NCBI RefSeq assembly: GCF_000307105.1
Contig: NC_018645.1
Location: 880,578-944,577, forward strand
Origin: Desulfobacula toluolica Tol2
GTDB taxonomy: Bacteria > Desulfobacterota > Desulfobacteria > Desulfobacterales > Desulfobacteraceae
Reading direction: 5' to 3'
Length of the DNA stretch: 64,000 bases
Part shown: positions 42,977 through 51,678 of the stretch, one piece after another
How positions within the stretch are numbered: the stretch's first letter is position 1
Layout of the letters: every line of letters begins with the position of its first letter
Translations under genes and position numbers: made by a program
Notes under the pieces: model-generated
Database searches by the model: none
What the model was told of the DNA's origin: nothing
Seen by the model: only the letters and a program-made list of their open reading frames with translations

Positions 42977-43276
42977 ATTTAAGCCGGGACATCCTTAAAA
43001 TAAGGTCCTTCCGAAAGTCGGAAAGGTAAAAATTGCTCATCCTGCTTGCTTGAGAAAATCTGAAAAAAAACTTGTCAAACTTCAACGCAAACTTTCCAAA
43101 AAGAAAAAGGGAAGTGTAAACCGTGGAAAAATGAGGTTGAAGGTTGCCCGGCTGCATGAAAAGATTGCCAACCAGAGAAAAGACTTCCTCGATAAACTGA
43201 GCTACAGATTGACCACAAACCACGGTGACATTGGCTTGAGAACCTCAACGTCAAAGGCATGGTCAAGAATCACTGA
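42977..43276 (+). pseudogene. IS605-type tnpB (OrfB) fragment
   Basis: Encodes LPKVGKVKIAHPACLRKSEKKLVKLQRKLSKKKKGSVNRGKMRLKVARLHEKIANQRKDFLDKLS, the central TnpB region. After a frameshift near 43225 comes ENLNVKGMVKNH, which holds the catalytic glutamate motif. Both ends are missing and there is no tnpA. Relic of an IS200/IS605 element. Confidence 0.8.
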
Positions 43277-43323
43277 TGGCAGATCCCTGTTAAAATAGTG
43301 TGTAATTTCATCTGCCAATTCTC

Positions 43324-43686
43324 CTATTCTGTCTCAAGATTCATTAATTCTTTAAGATTTTTTTTTACAATCTCTTGATCTTTGGCGGCAAGACCACCAA
43401 TCTTTTTTACAATAAGGCGACTATCCAGTGTAAATAACTTCATGCGAACCTTAGAGGGTGCAGGAAGGCCGGCTTTTTTGATACTGCCTATCTTCACGTC
43501 AAGCGGCCAATCAGGATTTTTAGCACTGGTTACCATGGCCATAACGCAATTTTGAGTTTCATCATTAAATCGAGCATGGTCTGACAACACTAAAGCCGGC
43601 CGCCTCTTATCCGTATCTTGGTCAGTAAATGGAAAAGGAACCACCACAACGTCAAAAATTTTATAAGCCACGATATGCCTCTTCAT
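43324..43686 (-). CDS. MazF/PemK-type endoribonuclease toxin
   Basis: 120 aa from the ATG at 43686; the frame extends upstream but the family N-terminus is here (YKIFDVVVVPFPFTDQDTDKRRPALVLSD). MVTSAKNPDWPLDV and SKVRMKLFTLDSRLIVKKIGGL complete the fold. It overlaps the AbrB-like antitoxin by 26 bp. Confidence 0.85.
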   Translation of the reverse strand: MKRHIVAYKIFDVVVVPFPFTDQDTDKRRPALVLSDHARFNDETQNCVMAMVTSAKNPDWPLDVKIGSIKKAGLPAPSKVRMKLFTLDSRLIVKKIGGLAAKDQEIVKKNLKELMNLETE

Positions 43687-43900
43687 CGTTTTTAGAAGAC
43701 CACTCAGAAAGTGTACCCTCAAGAGCTTTCGCAAATTCAAAATCAATTGGTGTTGCTTTGCGTATAATAACCTTTTTGTTTTCATTGACTTCAAATGCCA
43801 CAGAATCGCCGGGGTGCAGCCCCAATAATTTTCTGATCTGTCTCGGTATAGTGGCTTGACTCTTAGTTGTCAGTTTGCTTGTATTGATTGCGAGTTCCAT
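43661..43900 (-). CDS. AbrB/MazE-type antitoxin
   Basis: 79 aa. SpoVT/AbrB swapped-hairpin domain: SKLTTKSQATIPRQIRKLLGLHPGDSVAFEVNENKKVIIRKA. The acidic C-terminus should neutralise the overlapping MazF-like toxin. An inverted repeat (ATTACAGTGTTACTGTAAT) about 40 bp upstream is a candidate operator. Confidence 0.85.
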   Translation of the reverse strand: MELAINTSKLTTKSQATIPRQIRKLLGLHPGDSVAFEVNENKKVIIRKATPIDFEFAKALEGTLSEWSSKNDEEAYRGL

Positions 43901-44000
43901 TTTGTTACCTTTCTTAATTAATATTATGGATGTATTGTATTACAGTGTTACTGTAATATCAAGCAAGGATATCATATTCTTTAACTAAAAAAAGAATACG

Positions 44001-44225
44001 ATGTCCCTTGGCCTCATTTTTGAGCTACGTCGGAAAATGATCAAGTTAAGGATGGAGAAAGGTAATAACCCAAGAGCAACTTGGCAAAATTATGGGAACC
44101 AAAAAGAGCAATATATCAAGATTAGAATGTGGTGAAAATATATATCCTATCCCACATTTAAAACAATTTCAAAATATGCGTCTGCTTTGGGCTACAGGGT
44201 CGATATCGAATTCAAGCCGATTTAA
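44001..44225 (+). pseudogene. XRE-family antitoxin remnant with frameshifts
   Basis: Reads MSLGLIFELRRKMIKLRMEKG, then ITQEQLGKIMGTKKSNISRLECGENIYP in the next frame, then PTFKTISKYASALGYRVDIEFKPI after a second shift. Together they make a complete HigA-like HTH protein of about 74 aa. No toxin remains beside it. Confidence 0.78.
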
Positions 44226-44259
44226 CATAGAGTAGGGATGGTGTCAGCACCTAATATCC

Positions 44260-44279
44260 AATAAGCCAAGCCTGAACCC
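44260..44279 (+). repeat. Boundary repeat copy R3
   Basis: AATAAGCCAAGCCTGAACCC (one A inserted before CCC). It ends 14 bp past the Txe stop on the - strand. Confidence 0.8.
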
Positions 44280-44292
44280 ATTTACATTTATG

Positions 44293-44556
44293 TCAGTCAT
44301 AATGTGTCCACATCCTAAGCACATGAACTATTCGTGCTTTTTTGTCTACATCATAGATCAGTCTATGTTTAATATTGATCCGCCTGGAATAAAACCCGTT
44401 CAGGTTTCCAACCAGTTTTTCATAATCAGGTGGAATATGGAAAAGATTTGTGGATAATAAATGAAGTAGTTTTTCGGTTTGAGATTTTAATCCGGCAGAA
44501 TTGAGTTTTTTTGAATCTTTTACAGCTTTTTTTGATAGGATAACTTTCCAGCTCAC
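44293..44556 (-). CDS. Txe/YoeB-family ribosome-dependent mRNA interferase
   Basis: 87 aa. WKVILSKKAVKDSKKLNSAGLKSQTEKLL, NLNGFYSRRINIKHRLIYDVD and the C-terminal VHVLRMWTHYD are classical YoeB/Txe signatures (catalytic Arg, His, Tyr). Overlaps the antitoxin stop by 4 bp. Confidence 0.9.
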   Translation of the reverse strand: MSWKVILSKKAVKDSKKLNSAGLKSQTEKLLHLLSTNLFHIPPDYEKLVGNLNGFYSRRINIKHRLIYDVDKKARIVHVLRMWTHYD

Positions 44557-44804
44557 CAGTCAAGATCCTCAAGACACGTGCCCTCATCTAAAGGTTCTTT
44601 TGCCGCATCCTTGATACTTTCAACCAGACCTGGAAATTGATTAAGATACAATGTTTCTTCAATAGCTTTCCAATCCTTTTCCCCAATCACTACAAAATTT
44701 TCACCATTGCGGCGTTTTATTTTCAAAATATCATGATTTAAAATCGACATATCTACATAGTGTTTGAGTCTTTTTCGAAATTCGTTTGCGGTTGTTTCAG
44801 TCAT
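44553..44804 (-). CDS. YefM/Phd-family antitoxin
   Basis: 83 aa. MTETTANEFRKRLKHYVDM, KRRNGENFVVIGEKDWKAIEETLYL: the Phd/YefM DNA-binding N-domain followed by an acidic tail (EPLDEGTCLEDLDW). Partner of the overlapping Txe toxin. Confidence 0.88.
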   Translation of the reverse strand: MTETTANEFRKRLKHYVDMSILNHDILKIKRRNGENFVVIGEKDWKAIEETLYLNQFPGLVESIKDAAKEPLDEGTCLEDLDW

Positions 44805-44885
44805 GGTCTTTCTTTCATTAGTTTATATTTTTATGATATAAACAGTACGGTATATAGGTACCGTTGTCAATGATAAATTTCTATC

Positions 44886-44913
44886 AATAAACCAACAAGC
44901 CAAGCCTGACCCC
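44886..44913 (+). repeat. Boundary repeat copy R4
   Basis: 28 bp like R1 (one G to A change in the first unit) and with the same CATGACCCC 3' flank. It ends 18 bp past the HicB stop. Confidence 0.85.
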
Positions 44914-44931
44914 ATTCATGACCCCACCGAC

Positions 44932-45141
44932 CTATGCAAACAATAACCGCCCTTTTGCGCGCGGGATTTCACGGCCCAATTCTTTTGCAATTTCAATCCA
45001 TTCATTGATAATGATTTCAGCATTTGAAACAGCTTCCTGGTATGTTTTACCATCAGCCATGCATCCAGGTAATTCCGGGATTTCAGCAATAAAAGAATTG
45101 TCTTCATCGCTCCAATAAATAATTATCTCATATTTATTCAT
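44932..45141 (-). CDS. hicB: HicB-family antitoxin
   Basis: 69 aa. MNKYEIIIYWSDEDNSFIAEIPELPGCMADGKTYQEAV followed by an amphipathic helix EIIINEWIEIAKELGREIP: the partial RNase H fold of short HicB proteins. It lacks a C-terminal DNA-binding domain. Overlaps hicA by 8 bp. Confidence 0.88.
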   Translation of the reverse strand: MNKYEIIIYWSDEDNSFIAEIPELPGCMADGKTYQEAVSNAEIIINEWIEIAKELGREIPRAKGRLLFA

Positions 45142-45397
45142 TGTCTACTCCCAAATCTAATTTGTATTTTAATATTATTTTTCGAATTTGTTTCACCTGA
45201 TAGGGTTTGGATTTCGAACCTATCGGTTGTAAATTCAGTATTTCCTCAACATCATTTTTTGTAAAAATATGATGATCCCCCCGTATTCATTCATCAAATC
45301 CAAATAATTTCAATAAATTACACAATCCATAAAATTGAATGTCAGCATCTGAAGTACCAAGAAGGATTTTAATCAAAAGTTTATCATATTTTCCCAT
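45134..45397 (-). pseudogene. hicA: HicA toxin gene with in-frame TGA at codon 37
   Basis: From an ATG after AGGGAGAG the frame reads a full 87-residue HicA-type protein (MGKYDKLLIKILLG..., LCNLLKLFGFDE, stop, IRGDHHIFTKNDVEEILNLQPIG..., ending QIRKIILKY). TGA at 45287-45289 replaces what is usually Arg (DERIRG). The catalytic His (HH) and the 5' and 3' ends are intact. A recent nonsense mutation is the simplest reading. Confidence 0.83.
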
Positions 45398-45580
45398 AAT
45401 ACTCTCCCTGCCTTCAGCAAATGTTATGGATATATGATAGCCCTGATATTGCGCTTTATCAAGTCAATTGAAATGATGAAATAAAAAACCTGACCCTATC
45501 ATTTTGTTAATGTGAGCCTAATTGCGAAGTTGACAATATATGACAACTTGTGATAAGTATGATCCATAAAAAATCTTCAG

Positions 45581-45838
45581 GTGCCGAGATTTAAAAAGTA
45601 CGTTAAAAAGCTTCCAAGACACCTCCAGCAGGTCATATTAGATGCGGTAGAAGAGATTCTCTCAGATACAGAAATCGGTGAACTTAAGAAAGGTGATTTG
45701 AATGGCTTCAGGGTACACAAATTTACCATGGGGCATCAATTGATTTTGTTGGCTTATAAGCTTGAGGGCAAATCCATTATATTTTACCAGGCAGGGCCAC
45801 ATGAGAATTTTTATAAAAATTTAAAAAAATATCTATAA
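45581..45838 (+). CDS. RelE/ParE-like toxin, toxin-first module
   Basis: 85 aa, GTG start without a clear ribosome site. PRFKKYVKKLPRHLQQVILDAVEEI, LKKGDLNGFRVHKFTMGHQLILLAYKLEGKSIIFYQAGPHENFYKNLKKYL fits the RelE-like family with a conserved GPHENFY C-terminus. The first residues may be lost. The HTH gene follows after 15 bp, as in HigBA-type order. Confidence 0.78.
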   Translation: MPRFKKYVKKLPRHLQQVILDAVEEILSDTEIGELKKGDLNGFRVHKFTMGHQLILLAYKLEGKSIIFYQAGPHENFYKNLKKYL

Positions 45839-45853
45839 GAAACAGGGGGGAAA

Positions 45854-46216
45854 ATGTTAACAGCAGAGCAAATCATAAAAGAAATATACCTTCTTCCAAT
45901 GGAAGAAAGAAAAAAAATCGCACATCATATCATAGAATTCGGAATAAAAATATCTCATAGCGATCTTCCTGAGATTCTGGACGTAAAGGAGTGGCAGAAC
46001 GAAATAGCAAGCAAACCGTTTAATCTGAAACAAGCATCGGAATATCTTGGAATATCATCTGTAACACTAAGAAGATGGATCAAAACAGGTCGAATATCAG
46101 CCTATAAGGTAGGGAGAGCTTATTCATTGGAGGTGTTGGATCTTAAAAAATTCAAAGAAAAAAATCGAACCGCCAAGCAAATCTCCAAATCCGACTTCTC
46201 AATAAGCCAAGCCTGA
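45854..46216 (+). CDS. Excisionase-type HTH antitoxin
   Basis: 120 aa. An N-terminal helical region (AEQIIKEIYLLPMEERKKIAHHIIEFG) is followed by a MerR/excisionase winged helix (KPFNLKQASEYLGISSVTLRRWIKTGRISAYKVGRAYSLEVLDLKKF). The ribosome site is AACAGGGGGG. Its last codons (ISQA and TGA) are encoded by boundary repeat R5, so the repeat supplies the stop codon. Confidence 0.8.
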   Translation: MLTAEQIIKEIYLLPMEERKKIAHHIIEFGIKISHSDLPEILDVKEWQNEIASKPFNLKQASEYLGISSVTLRRWIKTGRISAYKVGRAYSLEVLDLKKFKEKNRTAKQISKSDFSISQA

Positions 46217-46220
46217 CCCC
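46201..46220 (+). repeat. Boundary repeat copy R5
   Basis: Exact core AATAAGCCAAGCCTGACCCC. It overlaps the stop of the HTH gene on its left and lies 2 bp from the TumE-like stop on its right, so both modules abut it. Confidence 0.9.
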
Positions 46221-46222
46221 AA

Positions 46223-46558
46223 TTACAATTTTTTACAGATACTATTCAATACATCTCCCAAAGATATTTTTGTCGATTCAAAGACTTCATTCCCAATGTG
46301 TTTATGGTGCGGAAAAGTCGAAATGTCCGGCCAATGATTTGCGTTATCCCAACGACAAATCAAATTCTCAAAGGAATCTATCCAATGATAGGCATACTTT
46401 CTCTCTTTATTTTTAAAAACGTATTCTTTTATGAAGAGCTTTGAGTCGTTCGTGAACGTTAATTCCACCTTAAACCGAAGCATCTCTCCTTCCTGCTCAT
46501 AAAGAGAAACATGAAAAGATTTAATAAAACGTTCGTGCCTGGCGATCAGATCAAGCAT
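46223..46558 (-). CDS. TumE-like (DUF6516) toxin
   Basis: 111 aa from ATG 46558. FKVELTFTNDSKLFIKEYVFKNKERKYAYHWID, LICRWDNANHWPDISTFPHHKHIG, and ISLGDVLNSICKKL match the family of small proteins with a conserved RWDN.pHH region that pair with a helical antitoxin. The TumE name is from memory of the family; the mechanism is not known to me. Overlaps its partner by 8 bp. Confidence 0.75.
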   Translation of the reverse strand: MLDLIARHERFIKSFHVSLYEQEGEMLRFKVELTFTNDSKLFIKEYVFKNKERKYAYHWIDSFENLICRWDNANHWPDISTFPHHKHIGNEVFESTKISLGDVLNSICKKL

Positions 46559-46865
46559 ATTCCAATTCCTGCTTTTGCTTCTTAAGTCTATCAATCGCCT
46601 CTTTTGCAAAACGCCAGTCTAAGTAATCGTCCTCTTTCGTAAAGACCTCTTCATTTTGTAATCCTTCAATTTTTGTCTGAAATGTCTTAAAGTCCATATG
46701 ATATTTAGCTTCAAAATGCTTATTTTCCACCTCATATTTTTCAATTCTGGCCATAAGCATGAATAAAGCCTGATTTTTCACAAAAGCTTTTAAATTTTTA
46801 AAACCTAACTGAGTAACAATGGCTCCTGATTTTTCTGTAAATTTTAGATCTAAAGAGGTATCCAT
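46551..46865 (-). CDS. TumA-like antitoxin partner of DUF6516 toxin
   Basis: 104 aa from ATG 46865 with a GGGAGG ribosome site. Almost wholly helical and charged (EKYEVENKHFEAKYHMDFKTFQTKIEGLQNEEVFTKEDDYLDWRFAKEAIDRLKKQ). The DDYLDWRFAKEAI motif is common in antitoxins of this pairing. The role is inferred from context. Confidence 0.72.
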   Translation of the reverse strand: MDTSLDLKFTEKSGAIVTQLGFKNLKAFVKNQALFMLMARIEKYEVENKHFEAKYHMDFKTFQTKIEGLQNEEVFTKEDDYLDWRFAKEAIDRLKKQKQELEYA

Positions 46866-46941
46866 TTTATTGCCTCCCATTGTTTTTGTCTGTATGTCGG
46901 CTCGAAATTTGTTAATCGTTTGATGTTTGACAAATCAGATT

Positions 46942-47964
46942 TCAATTCAGCAATGCCATAATCTCTGAATCATCCCTTGCAGTTTTGATGGCATCTTTGA
47001 TTTTTACAAGTAAGCTGATGTCATTAATATCCATAATTCGAGACATGACCGAATACATCTTGTCTGGAAATTTAAGAGTCATACCCAATTCTATTGCCTG
47101 CCTCAAACCTTCGATTTTACCTTCGATTTTACCTTCGATTTTACCTTCGATTTTACCTTTAATTTCCCCTTCCATCCGAAGTTTATCTGCAAGTGTCATG
47201 ATATATTCTCCTTCTCTTCTGGAAAGTGCCTGTTCGACAATTTCCTTCAATGTTTCCGTGGAAACCTCATTAACTGCACTGGATAGATACAAAAATATGG
47301 TTTCCAGATACTGCAGCCCGGTATCTTTTTTCATTAACTCCCGCATCAATGACAGGATGCCCGGCAGTTTTTTCAGCAGGTCCGGATCAAAAATGTGCTT
47401 GAACAAGAGCTGCATCACCCTTGCCATGACCGTTCCCTTGATCTCGTCATCGGAAAAACGGGTCAGATCATACAGCCTGAAGCTAAAATCAGGAATGTAC
47501 TCCGATAGCTCTTCCAGCGGATCGGAAAGCAGAGAAGAAAACCGGATACGTTTTGTCGGCCACGACTGCTCACCGTGGTAGATCAGCATCGGCAGCACAA
47601 TTGGCAAGGGCGGCTTTTTCTTTTTCCCGTCCTGATGTTTCAAAAAAAGCCGCCATATTTTTACCATATATTCCAGCAGCTGGAGATGGACATACTTGTC
47701 ATAGTAACTTTTGTGCTCAAACAGAACATAGACATAGGCGGGGTTCCCGGATAGATTCACTTTATACAGCATGTCTGAAAAATAGTCCCGAAGATCCGTT
47801 TCAATAAAAGAATCCTTGCATATTTCAAGGCTCTCCAGATCCATCAATGCCAGTATATTGCCCGGCAAAGAGTTTTGCAGAAAACTGCGAGCATTGTCAG
47901 GATTGCTCGAGACCTCCCGAAATAACTTGTCATGGGGATTGGTTATTTTGGTTTCTTCACTCAT
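46942..47964 (-). CDS. Rpn-family PD-(D/E)XK nuclease/putative transposase, subfamily A
   Basis: 340 aa. Catalytic N-domain: NPHDKLFREV, DLRDYFSDMLYKV (Asp), YVYVLFEHKSYYDKY (E-x-K). LPIVLPMLIYHGEQSW and YIPDFSFRLYDL follow. After a C-terminal helical region a 12-bp tandem repeat encodes KIEG four times, then GLRQAIELGMTLKFPDKMYSVM. Rpn proteins promote RecA-independent recombination in E. coli. This copy appears intact. Confidence 0.87.
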   Translation of the reverse strand: MSEETKITNPHDKLFREVSSNPDNARSFLQNSLPGNILALMDLESLEICKDSFIETDLRDYFSDMLYKVNLSGNPAYVYVLFEHKSYYDKYVHLQLLEYMVKIWRLFLKHQDGKKKKPPLPIVLPMLIYHGEQSWPTKRIRFSSLLSDPLEELSEYIPDFSFRLYDLTRFSDDEIKGTVMARVMQLLFKHIFDPDLLKKLPGILSLMRELMKKDTGLQYLETIFLYLSSAVNEVSTETLKEIVEQALSRREGEYIMTLADKLRMEGEIKGKIEGKIEGKIEGKIEGLRQAIELGMTLKFPDKMYSVMSRIMDINDISLLVKIKDAIKTARDDSEIMALLN

Positions 47965-48023
47965 GGCTATACTTTAAAATCATTCCGAGGTTTGGTCAAG
48001 GAGTATGAACAAAAAAGGGGAGT

Positions 48024-48040
48024 GACCGCCTGACCCCAAC
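48024..48040 (+). repeat. Decayed boundary repeat
   Basis: ACCGCCTGACCCCAACT keeps the 3' half of the repeat (GCCTGACCCCAA). It abuts the stop of the capD pseudogene, as R5 abuts its modules. A second decayed copy (AATAAAAAACCTGACCCT) is near 45480 between hicA and the RelE/HTH pair. Confidence 0.55.
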
Positions 48041-49640
48041 TAGAGGACGCAGGTGCTGTTTTGTACCTCGTATTCGGGGACTATTTGTTTCATTTTCTGG
48101 CGGATGCCCTGGACATCATGGAGGAGGGCTGTGGTGTAGAGGTCGTTTAGCTGGGTCAGCAGTTGGTTTCTGAAGGCTTGCTGTGTGCCCAGGCCGTTCC
48201 AGTCTCCATTGGCTTTGAGTACCATGATTTTTTCATGATGGGTGGGCACGATTCCTTCTCCTTCGGTGATCAGTTCCTCGTACAGCTTTTCTCCCTGGCG
48301 AAGTCCTGTGAACTGCACTTCAATATCCGTGTCAGGCTCTTTGCCGGACAGTCGGATCAGGTCCCTGGCCATTTCTGCGATCTTGATAGGCGTGCCCATC
48401 TCCAGGATAAAAGTTTCCCCGCCTTTGCCCTGAGTACCGGCCTGGAGGATCAATTGGGATGCCTCGGGAATGGTCATGAAATACCGGGTCACCTCGGGAT
48501 GGGTCACGGTGACCGGTCCGCCCCGTTCAATCTGTTCCCTGAACAGGGGAATGACAGACCCGGATGATCCCACCACATTGCCGAATCGCACCGCCATCAT
48601 GCGGGTGCCGTTGCCCATGTAGCTTTGCACCAGCAGTTCACACACCCGCTTGGACGCGCCCATGATGTTGGTGGGCCGCACCGCCTTGTCCGTGGACACC
48701 AGCACAAAATAGCCCACCCCATACTCCAGGGCCTTTTCCAGCATCACCTGATTGCCCCGGATATTGTTGGACACGGCCTGCCAGGGGTTGCGTTCCAGCA
48801 TGGGCACATGTTTGTATGCGGCGGCATGGAAAATCACCTGGGGCTTATAGCGCTGCATCACCCCGTCAATGAGGTCTTCATCCTGAATCTGGCCCAGGAC
48901 CGTGGCGTACCGCTGATACCCGGCCCGGTGCTTCAGCTCCATCTGGATGCTGTATAGATTCGGCTCGGACACGTCCAGAAGCACCAGCTGCCGGGGCTGA
49001 AATTTGATAATCTGGCGGCACAGCTCACTGCCGATGCTGCCCCCGGCCCCGGTGACCAGGACGATCTTGTCATGGATATACCCGGAGATTTTGTCGGTGT
49101 CCAGTTCCACGGGTTTTCTGCAATCTTCCGGAACAGTTTTTCACTGGCACTGCCGGCACCGTAAATCAGAATCCGCTTATGGTCACGTCTCCTTTTAAAA
49201 AAATGAAAGGTGGTGCCCCCGTCCCGATGCAGGGCCAGCTCGGTAAACATGAACCGGATCAGAAGCCGAAGCCCGCCGGTAAAAAGCAGGGCCAGAACCC
49301 CATCAATGAGAAATACCGATCGGGAGTAGCCGACAAATCCATGGATCACTGCAATGCCCGACACCAGCACCATTGAAGAGAGCCCCACGGCCCTGCACAA
49401 CCGCCACCCATCCTTCAGTCCGCTATACCGGAACATCCCCCTGTAAAGCTACATGGCAAAAAAGGCCGAAGACTTGATCAGCAGCGCAATGGGAAGCAGC
49501 TGCCAAAACTGCTGCAGCCACACATCCGGAAGACTGAATTCAAATCGAATGAAATAAGCAAAAAACAATGCCAGGGAAAACAGAAGCAGATCCAGAAAGA
49601 AGATAATATAAAAATTATAATTTTTCAGTTGAAAAAACAT
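48040..49640 (-). pseudogene. Degenerate copy of WbpM/CapD-type NDP-sugar dehydratase
   Basis: Close relative of the intact gene at 56461-58371. It is broken by a TAG in the N-terminal membrane region (near 49449, after FFAM) and by a deletion of ~110 codons at ~49112. There the end of the EKLFRKIAEN region joins KPVELD through a shared AAACCC. The downstream 356-codon catalytic part (TGAGGSIGSELC, STDKAVRPTNIMGASKR) is still open and could be translated as a soluble domain. Confidence 0.9.
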
Positions 49641-49734
49641 ATTCGCTTTTTATCCGCAAACAGGCTTCAATGCAACCCATAAATGGATCAGTTGCCGGCA
49701 TGCGCCTGAGTCCATACTGACATCGCTATTATTC

Positions 49735-49762
49735 AATAAGCCAATAAGCCAAGCCTGACCCC
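49735..49762 (+). repeat. Boundary repeat copy R6
   Basis: 28 bp with two AATAAGCC units followed by AAGCCTGACCCC. It separates the capD pseudogene from the AbiE module. Confidence 0.88.
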
Positions 49763-49847
49763 ATTTGTTCTACCTTGACAGTGCAGTCTTTTTTTTGATA
49801 TACAGAAAGTATAATTTTTTATAGATTTTGTGTCCACCTGGAGAGTT

Positions 49848-50387
49848 ATGAAAAAAACTGAGGCTTTTACTGTTCTTCGTTGCTGGGATAAAAAAGGACG
49901 ATACGTGTTTACTAAACGGGATTTGTCCAAGCTGTTTTTTAAAGATAATTCCAAAACCTTTACTGAGGGTATCAATCGTCTGGTCCATGAAGGGTGGCTT
50001 ATCCGTGCCTGTCGTGGAATTTATGTCAACCCCCACGCACATTCCTTTGACGGTTATGTGATCGAGAGAATAGCTGTTGCCTTGCGTCGTGGTGAGTATA
50101 ATTATGTCAGCCTTGAATCAATGCTGTCGGAATATGGGATAATTTCACAGATTCCCATTGACAGGTTGACAGTTATGACAACCGGGCGTAAGGGGACATT
50201 TAACACGCACTATGGTGTTATCGAATTTACACATACAAAACAATCTGTATCTGATATTCTTTCATTTATACAAAGGATTAAAGGTAGACCTTTGCCTGTA
50301 GCTACCAGGGAGACTGCCTGGAGGGATCTCAAGAGGGTGGGCAGAAATATTCAAATGATAAATAAGGCTGCGTTATATGTTTCATGA
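49848..50387 (+). CDS. abiEi: AbiEi-family antitoxin/transcriptional repressor
   Basis: 179 aa from ATG 49848 (GGAGAG ribosome site). Winged-helix N-domain (RDLSKLFFKDNSKTFTEGINRLVHEGWLIRACRGIYVNP) and a C-domain with YNYVSLESMLSEYGIISQIP and GVIEFTHTK, as in AbiEi type IV antitoxins that repress their own operon. Overlaps abiEii by 11 bp. Confidence 0.87.
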   Translation: MKKTEAFTVLRCWDKKGRYVFTKRDLSKLFFKDNSKTFTEGINRLVHEGWLIRACRGIYVNPHAHSFDGYVIERIAVALRRGEYNYVSLESMLSEYGIISQIPIDRLTVMTTGRKGTFNTHYGVIEFTHTKQSVSDILSFIQRIKGRPLPVATRETAWRDLKRVGRNIQMINKAALYVS

Positions 50388-51306
50388 AAAAAAGATCCTG
50401 ACAAAACTCGTTGAGCAGGCTATGAAAATGGACGGGCAGACACATATGCGTCCTGTCATTGAAAAAGAGTTACTGCACTATGATATCCTGTTTGTTTTGG
50501 ACAAGGAAAAATTGCTTGATAAACTGACCTTTCAGGGTGGGACATCACTTCGATTGTGCTATGGGGCTGTCAGGTTCAGTGAAGATTTGGATTTTGTTGG
50601 AGGACGTAGTTTTGCTACAGGTCATCTAACAGAAATGAAATCCTGTATTGAACATTATATTGGATTAAAATACGGGTTGGACGTTATGGTTAAAGAGCCC
50701 AAAGAAATGGCTCAGGAACCGCAATGCAGGGATATCCAGGTTGACAAATGGCAGATTATAGTTATCACTGAACCTGATCGCCGTCATTTACCCAGACAAA
50801 AGATAAAAATTGAGGTGGCTAATATTCCTGCATATTCAAAGGTCCCCCGTTCTTTGCAGCAAAATTATGAGTTCTTACCGGATGGATATGCAGATACCCT
50901 TGTCATGGTGGAGTCTCTGGAGGAAATCATGGCAGACAAATTGATTTCGTTGGTAAACTGCCAGACTTATATCCGTCACCGTGATATTTGGGATTTGAGA
51001 TGGCTCAGACAGCAAGGTGTGAAGATTAACGTTGAATTTATCAAAGCCAAGCTTTTGGATTACAAGGTTGTTGATTACTTTAAAAAGCTTGAGGAAATGC
51101 GGTTAGGATTGCCTGAGATCGTTCATGGAAAAGCTTTTCGGGATCAAATGTCCAGGTTTATTCCTTTGGATGTCCAAGAACGTACATTATTCAAGGAGAA
51201 ATTCTATATTTTTTTGATAAATGAAACAGCTCTATTGTTTCAAGAGCTTGCCCAGCTTTTAAACAAAAAAGATAAAAAAGAATGTGGTGATGATTTTTTG
51301 ATCTGA
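50377..51306 (+). CDS. abiEii: AbiEii-family nucleotidyltransferase toxin
   Basis: 309 aa. DNA-polymerase-beta-type motif LTFQGGTSLRLCYGAVRFSEDLDFVGG, IKIEVANIPAYSK, and the ESLEEIMADKLISLVNC...RHRDIWDLRWL segment found in AbiEii toxins. It probably transfers nucleotides to tRNA or another target and acts in abortive phage defence in characterised relatives. Complete length. Confidence 0.9.
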   Translation: MFHEKKILTKLVEQAMKMDGQTHMRPVIEKELLHYDILFVLDKEKLLDKLTFQGGTSLRLCYGAVRFSEDLDFVGGRSFATGHLTEMKSCIEHYIGLKYGLDVMVKEPKEMAQEPQCRDIQVDKWQIIVITEPDRRHLPRQKIKIEVANIPAYSKVPRSLQQNYEFLPDGYADTLVMVESLEEIMADKLISLVNCQTYIRHRDIWDLRWLRQQGVKINVEFIKAKLLDYKVVDYFKKLEEMRLGLPEIVHGKAFRDQMSRFIPLDVQERTLFKEKFYIFLINETALLFQELAQLLNKKDKKECGDDFLI

Positions 51307-51328
51307 ATTCTATGAGTCGAGCTTTTGT

Positions 51329-51356
51329 AATAAGCCAACAAGCCAAGCCTGACCCC
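51329..51356 (+). repeat. Boundary repeat copy R7
   Basis: AATAAGCC, AACAAGCC, AAGCCTGACCCC; identical to R1 over 28 bp. It follows the abiEii stop by 22 bp. Confidence 0.88.
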
Positions 51357-51471
51357 AATATAAGGTACGTTGACAAAACCATGCTTGCAGGTACTGCCAG
51401 TTAAATAATACTCTATTTTTAGGCCGTCAAAAAGGTGCGGTTAACAGATCGCTTACAGAGTTATATTCCTG

Positions 51472-51558
51472 TACGCCCGGCATTTCAGTTATTGCGGTAT
51501 ATGGTTGAACAATGGTATGAGCTTGAAAAACAGGGGGCATTGGGCAAAAAATTACCGA
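51472..51558 (+). pseudogene. Rpn (subfamily B) internal fragment
   Basis: About 85 bp encoding PAFQLLRYMVEQWYELEKQG.LGKKLP, colinear with the intact gene at 55490-55570. Both flanks are unrelated. It is bounded on the right by the start of the sequence leading to the unknown frameshifted gene. The rest of 51357-51678 shows no gene. Confidence 0.85.
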
Positions 51559-51678
51559 ACTAAAGTTCGAAAACTGCCAAACCATCCGTAAAAATTTTCA
51601 TCCATAAAAAATTGATTGTTCACGAGTAATCTTTTATAAAAGTAAGCACCACACGAACTTTATATTTAGGAGTTACCC

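Noticed and set aside
45287-45289. Selenocysteine at the hicA TGA
   Set aside because: The position is normally Arg in the family, no nearby SECIS-like hairpin is evident and HicA is not a redox enzyme.
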